From Actinomycetes bacterium (lineage in GTDB: Bacteria; Actinomycetota; Actinomycetes; Actinomycetales; Microbacteriaceae), in contig JAEWJG010000017.1 of assembly GCA_023386675.1 (NCBI GenBank), positions 1 to 5,823 on the forward strand: 5,823 nt of DNA, written 5' to 3'. Positions 1 to 5,823 of the stretch are shown here, one piece after another (positions within the stretch are counted from its first letter, which is position 1; each line of letters opens with the position of its first letter). The notes under the pieces were generated by a model. That model did no database searches. It was given only the letters and a program-made list of their open reading frames with translations, and was not told the origin of the DNA. The position numbers were made by a program, and so were the translations under genes.

Positions 1-1
1 G

Positions 2-118
2 CGCAAGAAGGTGCTCACCAACGACGTGGCGCGCTGGTCCGCCTCCTTCCTCGACGCGCTCACGCGCAGCGCGCACGGCGACCACCCGCTCCAAGACCCG
101 CCCGTCAACCGGCGCTGA
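2..118 (+). CDS. otsA: Trehalose-6-phosphate synthase, C-terminal end only (partial, probable OtsA)
   Basis: An open frame enters from the left edge and stops at TGA 116-118, giving 38 residues that begin RKKVLTNDVARW and end DPPVNRR. The pattern of a basic stretch, then NDV-x-RW, then a hydrophobic SFLDAL helix resembles the end of GT20-family trehalose-6-phosphate synthases, where it forms the last helix of the nucleotide-sugar-binding domain; the final dozen residues look like an unconserved tail. The enzyme joins UDP-glucose and glucose-6-phosphate into trehalose-6-phosphate in the cytoplasm. The assignment leans on the otsB gene 39 bases downstream, since the two are usual partners. No catalytic residue lies in this fragment, so the name is an inference from the tail plus its neighbour. 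G/C-ending codons dominate, as in the following genes. Confidence 0.75.
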   Translation, partial: RKKVLTNDVARWSASFLDALTRSAHGDHPLQDPPVNRR

Positions 119-148
119 CCCTCCGCTCCTCTCCTCCCACTCCACTCC
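119..148 (+). other. Pyrimidine-rich otsA-otsB spacer
   Basis: The gap between the otsA stop and otsB is nearly all C and T: only G125, A139 and A144 are purines in these 30 bases. It contains CCTCC at 133-137, the same sequence as the anti-Shine-Dalgarno core of 16S rRNA, so it cannot act as a ribosome site itself. C-richness continues into the first ~15 codons of otsB. No hairpin followed by a T run is visible. C-rich, G-poor RNA is the kind Rho factor binds, but a role here is only a guess. Confidence 0.5.
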
Positions 149-157
149 GAAAGACGT

Positions 158-982
158 ATGACCGACACCGCCTCGCACCTCCCTCCCGCCTCCGCCGTCG
201 CCCTCGCCACCGCGCTGCAGAAGCTGGCGACCACCGACCGCCTGCTGCTCGCGCTCGACTTCGACGGGACGCTCGCGCCGTTCGTCGATGTGCCGCGCGG
301 CGCCCGGGCGCTGCCCGAGTCGAAGGCGGCGCTCGACCGGCTCGAGCACCTCCCGGACACCTGGGTCGCCTATGTGTCCGGCCGTCCGCTGTCGAGCCTC
401 GAGATCGTGACGGAGGCCGACGCGGATGCGCTGCTGATCGGCTCGCACGGCGTCGAGATCCGCTTCGGGCGGGACGGGGTGTCGCTCGACCTGTCGCCGT
501 CGGAGCAGGAGACCCTCGAGCGCCTGGGCGACGTGCTCGGCGCGCTCGTGGACGATGTGCCTGGCGCGAAGCTGGAGACGAAGCCCGTCGGCTACGGCGT
601 GCACTACCGTCAGGTCGAGTCGATCCAGGGAACCGAGGTCGTGGCGCGTGCCCGGGAGGCGGCCGCGACCGTGAGCGACGCGCTGACCATCCGCGACGGC
701 AAGGACATCATCGAGTTCTCGATCCGCGAGGCGCACAAGGGCGACGGCGTGGAGCGGCTGCGGGAGTACACGAACGCGACCGCTGTGCTGTTCGCCGGTG
801 ACGACGTGACCGACGAGGACGGCTTCAGGGTGCTCCGCCCGGCGGAGGGCGACATGGGCATCAAGGTCGGCACGGGGGAGACGGCGGCCCAGTACCGGGT
901 GGCCGACGAGCGCGCGATCGCGACCCTGCTCACCCTGCTGGCCCAGGCGCGCGAGGCGCACACGAAGTCGTCCACAGACTGA
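158..982 (+). CDS. otsB: Trehalose-6-phosphate phosphatase (OtsB)
   Basis: This 274-residue cytoplasmic enzyme removes phosphate from trehalose-6-phosphate to give trehalose, a compatible solute and, in many actinobacteria, a precursor of cell-envelope glycolipids. It belongs to the HAD phosphatase superfamily and all family motifs are present. Motif I is DFDGT at 34-38, with D34 the expected nucleophile and D36 the acid/base. Motif II is SGR at 74-76. The cap region carries GSHGVE (95-100) and ETKPVGYGVHYR (140-151), typical of OtsB substrate recognition. Motif III lysine is probably K194 in the EAHKGDG segment. Motif IV is GDDVTDED at 214-221, which binds Mg2+. Length is normal for the family. 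The start at 158 is the first in-frame ATG; its ribosome site is weak, GAAAGA at 149-154 only three bases away. The first ~25 residues are Ala-rich and unconserved, so a later start cannot be excluded. It probably shares a transcript with the upstream synthase. Confidence 0.96.
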   Translation: MTDTASHLPPASAVALATALQKLATTDRLLLALDFDGTLAPFVDVPRGARALPESKAALDRLEHLPDTWVAYVSGRPLSSLEIVTEADADALLIGSHGVEIRFGRDGVSLDLSPSEQETLERLGDVLGALVDDVPGAKLETKPVGYGVHYRQVESIQGTEVVARAREAAATVSDALTIRDGKDIIEFSIREAHKGDGVERLREYTNATAVLFAGDDVTDEDGFRVLRPAEGDMGIKVGTGETAAQYRVADERAIATLLTLLAQAREAHTKSSTD

Positions 983-1041
983 CGGCCCGCCGGGTTATCC
1001 ACCGCTTCGGACACATGGTCGGAGGGGCATTCGAGACGTCC

Positions 1042-1047
1042 TAGAGT
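1042..1047 (+). promoter_or_regulatory. Probable -10 element of a leaderless ilvD promoter (TAGAGT)
   Basis: TAGAGT fits the actinobacterial -10 pattern TANNNT and lies six bases before the ilvD ATG at 1054, so transcription would begin at or next to the A of the start codon. The 20 bases before the ATG hold no Shine-Dalgarno sequence; the only purine block, GGAGGGG at 1021-1027, is 26 bases away and too far to serve. The best-spaced -35 candidate (TCGGAG, 1019-1024, 17-base spacer) is a poor match to TTGACA. Many actinobacterial leaderless promoters also lack a clear -35. The reading comes from pattern and spacing alone. Confidence 0.55.
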
Positions 1048-1053
1048 TGTTCC

Positions 1054-2748
1054 ATGCCAGAAGTCGATTGGAAACCGCGTTCGCGCGTCGTCACGGACGG
1101 GATCGAAGCCACCACCAGCCGCGGGATGCTCCGCGCCGTCGGCATGGGCGACGAGGACTGGGAGAAGCCGCAGATCGGCATCGCCTCGTCCTGGAACGAG
1201 ATCACGCCCTGCAACCTCTCGCTCGACCGCCTCGCGCAGGGCGCGAAGGAGGGCGTGCACGCCGGCGGAGGGTATCCGCTGCAGTTCGGCACCATCTCGG
1301 TCTCCGACGGCATCTCCATGGGCCACGAGGGCATGCACTTCTCGCTCGTCTCGCGCGAGGTCATCGCCGACTCGGTCGAGACCGTGATGATGGCCGAGCG
1401 GCTCGACGGCACCGTCCTCCTCGCCGGCTGCGACAAGTCCCTCCCCGGCATGCTCATGGCCGCGGCGCGGCTCGACCTCTCGGCGGTCTTCCTCTACGCG
1501 GGGTCCATCGCGCCGGGCTGGGTCAAGCTCTCCGACGGCACCGAGAAGGACGTCACGATCATCGACTCGTTCGAGGCGGTCGGCGCGTGCAAGGCCGGCA
1601 AGATGAGCGAGGAAGACCTCAAGCGCATCGAGTGCGCCATCGCGCCGGGCGAGGGCGCCTGCGGCGGCATGTACACCGCCAACACCATGGCCTCCGTCGC
1701 CGAGGCGCTGGGGATGAGCCTCCCGGGCTCGGCCGCGCCGCCCTCGGCGGACCGCCGCCGCGACTACTACGCGCACCGCTCGGGCGAGGCCGTTGTCAAC
1801 CTGCTCAAGAAGGGCATCACCGCGCGCGACATCCTCACCAAGGAGGCGTTCGAGAACGCGATCGCCGTCGCCATGGCGTTCGGCGGCTCGACCAACGTCG
1901 TCCTGCACCTGCTCGCCATCGCGCACGAGGCCGAGGTCGACCTCACGATCGACGACTTCAACCGCATCGGTGACAAGGTGCCGCACATCGGCGACCTCAA
2001 GCCGTTCGGCAAGTACGTGATGAACGACGTCGACCGCCACGGCGGCGTCCCGGTGGTCATGAAGGCGCTGCTCGACGCGGGCCTGCTCCACGGCGACTGC
2101 CTCACCGTGACCGGCAAGACCGTCGCCGAGAACCTGGCCGAGATCAACCCGCCCGCGCCGGACGGCGAGGTCATGCGGTCGCTCGACAACCCCATCCACC
2201 CGACCGGCGGAATCACCATCCTCAAGGGCTCGATGGCCCCAGAGGGTGCTGTGGTCAAGACGGCCGGCTTCGACGCTTCGGTGTTCGAGGGCCCGGCGCG
2301 CGTGTTCGAGCGCGAGCGTGCGGCGATGGACGCCCTGACCGAGGGCAGCATCAAGGCCGGCGACGTCGTGGTGATCCGCTACGAGGGTCCGAAGGGCGGC
2401 CCGGGCATGCGCGAGATGCTCGCAATCACCGCGGCCATCAAGGGCGCAGGCCTCGGCAAGGATGTACTACTATTGACGGACGGACGATTCTCAGGCGGCA
2501 CAACCGGCCTGTGCATCGGCCACATAGCACCCGAAGCGGTGGACGCTGGTCCCATCGCCTTCGTGCGCGATGGTGATCTGATTCGGGTCGATATCGCGGC
2601 TCGCTACCTCGACCTACTTGTCGACGAGTCCGAGCTGACCGCCCGCCGTGAAGGCTGGGCGCCTCTCCCTCCGCGCTATACCCGTGGCGTTCTCGCGAAG
2701 TTCTCCAAGCTCGTGCGCTCCGCAGCTGAAGGAGCCGTCACCGGCTGA
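1054..2748 (+). CDS. ilvD: Dihydroxy-acid dehydratase (IlvD)
   Basis: This 564-residue cytoplasmic iron-sulfur enzyme dehydrates 2,3-dihydroxy-isovalerate and 2,3-dihydroxy-3-methylvalerate to the 2-keto acid precursors of valine/leucine and isoleucine. The three family cysteines that hold the cluster are C53 (TPCN), C126 (GCDKSLPGM, which is also IlvD/Edd signature 1) and C203 (GACGGMYTANTM). D85 (SVSDGIS), D127 and K128 match the Mg2+ site, in which the lysine is usually carbamylated. Signature 2 is LLTDGRFSGGT at 473-483, with S480 the expected catalytic base. The ~560-residue length resembles the shorter, mostly [2Fe-2S] group rather than the longer E. coli type; that cluster assignment is inferred. 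The ATG at 1054 gives the usual N-terminus before IGIASSWNEITPCN and fits leaderless translation. The last ~95 codons use far more A/T-ending codons than the rest (see findings). It is the first gene of the branched-chain cluster, with 54 bases to ilvB. Confidence 0.98.
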   Translation: MPEVDWKPRSRVVTDGIEATTSRGMLRAVGMGDEDWEKPQIGIASSWNEITPCNLSLDRLAQGAKEGVHAGGGYPLQFGTISVSDGISMGHEGMHFSLVSREVIADSVETVMMAERLDGTVLLAGCDKSLPGMLMAAARLDLSAVFLYAGSIAPGWVKLSDGTEKDVTIIDSFEAVGACKAGKMSEEDLKRIECAIAPGEGACGGMYTANTMASVAEALGMSLPGSAAPPSADRRRDYYAHRSGEAVVNLLKKGITARDILTKEAFENAIAVAMAFGGSTNVVLHLLAIAHEAEVDLTIDDFNRIGDKVPHIGDLKPFGKYVMNDVDRHGGVPVVMKALLDAGLLHGDCLTVTGKTVAENLAEINPPAPDGEVMRSLDNPIHPTGGITILKGSMAPEGAVVKTAGFDASVFEGPARVFERERAAMDALTEGSIKAGDVVVIRYEGPKGGPGMREMLAITAAIKGAGLGKDVLLLTDGRFSGGTTGLCIGHIAPEAVDAGPIAFVRDGDLIRVDIAARYLDLLVDESELTARREGWAPLPPRYTRGVLAKFSKLVRSAAEGAVTG

Positions 2749-2802
2749 GGCCTCGTGCCAGCACCGTAAACCATCTTTCGTACGTAAGGGACCGATAAAG
2801 GC
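2749..2802 (+). other. ilvD-ilvB spacer with a weak ribosome site
   Basis: These 54 bases are the most AT-rich intergenic stretch in the window (bases 2761-2820 contain 31 G/C of 60). AAGGGA at 2786-2791 is a possible but weak Shine-Dalgarno sequence, 11 bases before the ilvB ATG. I see no hairpin plus T-run terminator, no leader-peptide frame rich in Val/Leu/Ile codons, and no convincing -35/-10 pair. The short palindrome CGTACG (2779-2784) is too small to interpret. Read-through from ilvD into ilvB is therefore the simplest model. Confidence 0.5.
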
Positions 2803-4608
2803 ATGTCCACGGATGCAACCCCAAGCACTGTGTTGCCGTCCGCGGCGCCGGGAACGGCGTCGCCCGAGAATCTGACCGGCTCCCAGTCGGTCGTCCGCAC
2901 CCTCGAGCTCCTCGGCGTCACCGACGTCTTCGGGCTCCCGGGCGGAGCCATCCTGCCGATCTACGACGCCATCATGGACTCGACGAAGATCCGGCACATC
3001 CTGGTGCGCCACGAGCAGGGCGGCGGTCACGCGGCCGAGGGCTATGCGGTCGCCTCCAACCGGGTCGGGGTCGCCATGGCGACCTCGGGCCCCGGCGCGA
3101 CCAACCTCGTGACCGCGATCATGGACGCGCACATGGACTCGGTCCCCGTCGTGTTCATCACCGGCCAGGTCTTCTCCACGCTGATGGGCACGGACGCGTT
3201 CCAGGAGGCCGACATCGTCGGCATCACCATGCCGATCACGAAGCACTCCTTCCTGGTGAAAGATGTCGCGGACATCCCGGCGACCATCGCCGCGGCGTAC
3301 CACATCGCCGGCACCGGCCGCCCGGGTCCCGTGCTCGTCGACATCACGAAGGACGCACAGCAGAACGCCGCGCCGTTCATCTGGCCGCCCAAGGTCGACC
3401 TGCCGGGCTACCGGCCCATCACCAAGGCGCACGGCAAGCAGGTGCTGGCAGCGGCCCAGCTGCTCGCCGAGGCCAAGAAGCCGGTGCTCTACGTCGGCGG
3501 CGGGGTGATCCGCGCGCGTGCGTCGCAGGAGCTCCTGGAGCTCGCCGAGGCGACGGGTGCGCCCGTGGTCACGACGCTGACCGCGCGCGGCGCCTTCCCG
3601 GACACCCACACGCAGCACCTCGGCATGCCGGGCATGCACGGCACCGTCCCTGCGGTGCTGGCGCTGCAGGAGTCCGACCTCATCGTGTCGCTCGGCGCGC
3701 GGTTCGACGACCGCGTCACCGGCAACACCTCCCTGTTCGCGCCCAACGCGAAGGTCGTGCACGTCGACATCGACCCGGCGGAGATCTCCAAGATCCGCGT
3801 CGCCGATGTCCCGATCGTCGGCGATGCCAAGGACGTCATCGTCGATCCCACGGCGGCGTTCCAGGACGCCACGCGCTCCGGCAGGGCCGACACCGTCGAG
3901 TGGTGGACGTACCTCAACGGCCTCCGCGAGGAGTTCCCGCTCGGGTACACGCCGACCACAGACGGCCTCCTGGCCCCGCAGTACGTGATCAAGCGGATCG
4001 GCGAGCTGACCGGCCCGGAGGGCATCTACACCGCGGGCGTCGGCCAGCACCAGATGTGGGCGGCGCAGTTCATCCACTACGAGCGCCCCAACTCGTGGCT
4101 GAACTCCGGCGGTGCAGGGACAATGGGCTACTCGGTGCCGGCGGCGATGGGCGCGAAGGTCGCCCAGCCCGACCGCACGGTGTGGGCGATCGACGGCGAC
4201 GGCTGCTTCCAGATGACCAATCAGGAGCTCGCCACCTGCACGATCAACAACATCCCGATCAAGGTCGCGATCATCAACAACTCGTCGCTCGGCATGGTGC
4301 GGCAGTGGCAGACCCTCTTCTACGACGGCCGCTACTCCAACACCGACCTCAACACGGGCCACGACACCGTCCGCGTCCCCGACTTCGTGAAGCTGGCCGA
4401 GGCGTACGGCGCGCTCGGCATCCGCGTCACGAAGGAAGAAGAGGTGGATGCCGCGATCAAGCTCGCGCTCGAGACGAACGACCGCCCGGTCGTCATCGAC
4501 TTCGTCGTGAGCGCCGACGCCATGGTGTGGCCGATGGTGCCGCAGGGCGTCAGCAACAGCTACGTCCAGTACGCCCGCGACCACAGCCCGTCGTTCGGAG
4601 GGGAGTGA
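2803..4608 (+). CDS. ilvB: Acetolactate (acetohydroxyacid) synthase, catalytic large subunit (IlvB)
   Basis: This 601-residue thiamine-diphosphate enzyme condenses pyruvate with a second pyruvate or with 2-ketobutyrate, the committed step of valine/leucine and isoleucine synthesis. The N-terminal ThDP domain spans about residues 25-190 and carries FGLPGGAILPIYDA and the catalytic glutamate E71 in RHEQGGGHAAEGYA. The central FAD-binding-type domain spans about 210-345 (VGGGVIRA, SLGARFDDRVTG). The C-terminal ThDP domain spans about 400-570, with the GDG...NN cofactor motif running from G465-D466-G467 to N492-N493; D466 and N493 should hold Mg2+. W502 in MVRQWQ matches the tryptophan of the herbicide pocket in plant enzymes, while the position equal to plant Pro197 is F124 (GQVF). 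Length is normal. The first ~25 residues are an unconserved Ser/Thr/Pro/Ala-rich tail, and their codons share the unusual use seen at the end of ilvD. The ATG at 2803 has only a weak ribosome site. ilvN follows after two bases. Confidence 0.98.
   Translation: MSTDATPSTVLPSAAPGTASPENLTGSQSVVRTLELLGVTDVFGLPGGAILPIYDAIMDSTKIRHILVRHEQGGGHAAEGYAVASNRVGVAMATSGPGATNLVTAIMDAHMDSVPVVFITGQVFSTLMGTDAFQEADIVGITMPITKHSFLVKDVADIPATIAAAYHIAGTGRPGPVLVDITKDAQQNAAPFIWPPKVDLPGYRPITKAHGKQVLAAAQLLAEAKKPVLYVGGGVIRARASQELLELAEATGAPVVTTLTARGAFPDTHTQHLGMPGMHGTVPAVLALQESDLIVSLGARFDDRVTGNTSLFAPNAKVVHVDIDPAEISKIRVADVPIVGDAKDVIVDPTAAFQDATRSGRADTVEWWTYLNGLREEFPLGYTPTTDGLLAPQYVIKRIGELTGPEGIYTAGVGQHQMWAAQFIHYERPNSWLNSGGAGTMGYSVPAAMGAKVAQPDRTVWAIDGDGCFQMTNQELATCTINNIPIKVAIINNSSLGMVRQWQTLFYDGRYSNTDLNTGHDTVRVPDFVKLAEAYGALGIRVTKEEEVDAAIKLALETNDRPVVIDFVVSADAMVWPMVPQGVSNSYVQYARDHSPSFGGE
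4597..4605 (+). promoter_or_regulatory. Strong Shine-Dalgarno for ilvN, inside the end of ilvB
   Basis: The run GGAGGGGAG covers the last codons of ilvB and ends just before its TGA stop (4606-4608). The GGAGG core sits eight to nine bases before the ATG at 4611, an ideal distance. This fixes the ilvN start even though the same reading frame is open far upstream, and it suggests that ribosomes finishing ilvB restart on ilvN, which would help balance the two subunits. Confidence 0.9.
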
Positions 4609-4610
4609 CC

Positions 4611-5120
4611 ATGAGCACGCACGTTCTGAGCCTCCTCGTGGAGGACAAGCCCGGTCTGCTGACCCGCGTCGCCGGGCTGTTCGCCCGGCGCGGCTTCAAC
4701 ATCCACTCGCTCGCGGTGGGCACGAGCGAGGTCGACGGCCTCTCGCGCATCACCGTGGTGGTGGATGTGGAAGACCTCCCGCTCGAGCAGGTGACCAAGC
4801 AGCTCAACAAGCTGATCAACGTCATCAAGATCGTCGAGCTCGACCCGGCGCAGTCGGTCCAGCGGGAGCACCTGCTCATCAAGGTGCGGGTGGACAACTC
4901 CACCCGCTCGCAGGTGCTCGAGGCGGTGAACCTCTTCCGCGCCCGCGTGGTCGACGTCGCCACCGACGCGCTGGTGATCGAGGTCACCGGCGACAGCGGC
5001 AAGACGCAGGCGCTGCTCAAGGTACTGGAGCCCTACGGGATCAAGGAGATGGCCCAGTCGGGCCTGCTCGCGATCGGCCGTGGCGGCAAGTCCATCACCG
5101 AGCGCGTCTTCAAGAACTAG
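4611..5120 (+). CDS. ilvN: Acetolactate synthase, regulatory small subunit (IlvN/IlvH)
   Basis: This 169-residue protein binds the IlvB catalytic subunit, raises its activity and gives feedback inhibition by valine. An ACT domain covers about residues 4-78: it opens with HVLSLLVEDKPGLLTRVAGLFARRGFNI and includes the SLAVG and LSRITVVVD strands; the GLLTRVAGLF helix region is where family members bind valine at the dimer interface. A second, ALS small-subunit C-terminal domain covers about 83-158, from REHLLIKVRV to SGLLAIGRG. Length matches the usual actinobacterial and E. coli IlvH-type subunit (about 160-175 residues), not the short E. coli IlvN type. The start is set by the strong ribosome site at 4597-4605; upstream in-frame codons belong to a shadow frame across ilvB. 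Only two bases separate it from the ilvB stop, and 35 bases from ilvC. Confidence 0.98.
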   Translation: MSTHVLSLLVEDKPGLLTRVAGLFARRGFNIHSLAVGTSEVDGLSRITVVVDVEDLPLEQVTKQLNKLINVIKIVELDPAQSVQREHLLIKVRVDNSTRSQVLEAVNLFRARVVDVATDALVIEVTGDSGKTQALLKVLEPYGIKEMAQSGLLAIGRGGKSITERVFKN

Positions 5121-5142
5121 CAACGTCCGAAAAAACCAGCAA

Positions 5143-5146
5143 GGAG
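5143..5146 (+). promoter_or_regulatory. Shine-Dalgarno that sets the GTG start of ilvC
   Basis: GGAG, within AAGGAGAAG, lies nine bases before the GTG at 5156. The preceding part of the 35-base ilvN-ilvC gap has a run of six A (5130-5135) and no terminator-like hairpin, so ilvC is probably read from the same transcript as ilvBN. The spacing supports GTG 5156 as the start. Confidence 0.85.
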
Positions 5147-5155
5147 AAGCACCAA

Positions 5156-5823
<668 letters not shown>

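Noticed and set aside
985..994. CCCG/CGGG inverted repeat after otsB as a terminator
   Set aside because: The arms are four bases with a one-base loop and no following T run, so no stable hairpin can form.
1047..1973. A 308-codon + strand frame overlapping ilvD
   Set aside because: It is an Arg/Gly/His-rich out-of-frame reading of ilvD, which has its full set of cysteines and signatures in its own frame.
610..2199. A 529-codon open frame on the - strand across otsB and ilvD
   Set aside because: It is antisense to two genes with complete family motifs. Its translation is dominated by Arg, Val, Asp, Ala and Gly, as expected of the complement of GC3-rich codons, and it shows no recognisable domain or ribosome site.
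2473..2501. TTGACG in ilvD (2473-2478) as the -35 of an internal ilvB promoter
   Set aside because: The -35 match is good, but no TANNNT-like -10 lies 16-18 bases downstream, and the site is more than 300 bases from ilvB.
3622..3637. Repeated GGCATGC in ilvB
   Set aside because: The two copies encode the conserved LGMPGMHG segment of acetolactate synthase, so codon content explains the repeat.
2614..4584. A 656-codon open frame on the - strand across ilvB
   Set aside because: It mirrors ilvB almost end to end and has the same low-complexity Arg/Asp/Val/Gly composition, with no domain. It is a product of high-GC codon bias.
3900..4610. A possible 237-residue N-terminal extension of IlvN
   Set aside because: The frame is open but gives Arg/Pro/Gly-rich nonsense within ilvB. 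The strong ribosome site at 4597-4605 and the ACT domain starting a few residues after 4611 place the true start at 4611.

Overview
The window is a GC-rich stretch (about 68-70% G+C in the parts counted by hand) whose codons almost always end in G or C. All six genes run on the + strand. The protein sequences, a leaderless-type promoter, Shine-Dalgarno sites and a GTG start all suit a high-GC actinobacterium. The family most resembled is Microbacteriaceae (Leifsonia/Microbacterium-like), but that placement is from memory of the families, not from a search.

Layout. At 2-118 is the last 38 codons of a gene that looks like otsA (trehalose-6-phosphate synthase). After a 39-base pyrimidine-rich gap comes otsB (158-982, trehalose-6-phosphate phosphatase), so the left edge is a trehalose synthesis pair. 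A 71-base gap with a TANNNT-type -10 element six bases before the next ATG separates it from a branched-chain amino acid cluster: ilvD (1054-2748), ilvB (2803-4608), ilvN (4611-5120) and ilvC (5156 to the window end, incomplete). No gene-free stretch exceeds 300 bases; the longest is the 71 bases before ilvD.

How the genes work together. OtsA and OtsB make trehalose from UDP-glucose and glucose-6-phosphate. IlvB with IlvN forms acetohydroxyacid synthase, IlvC reduces and isomerises its product, and IlvD dehydrates that to the 2-keto acids. The cluster thus encodes every shared step of valine and isoleucine synthesis except the final transamination. ilvB and ilvN are tightly coupled, with a 2-base gap and the ilvN ribosome site inside ilvB.

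No novel system is visible; this is core metabolism. The two observations most worth a second look are an abrupt change in codon use over the last ~95 codons of ilvD, continuing through the ilvD-ilvB gap into the start of ilvB (about 2461-2875), and the evidence that ilvD is translated from a leaderless mRNA.
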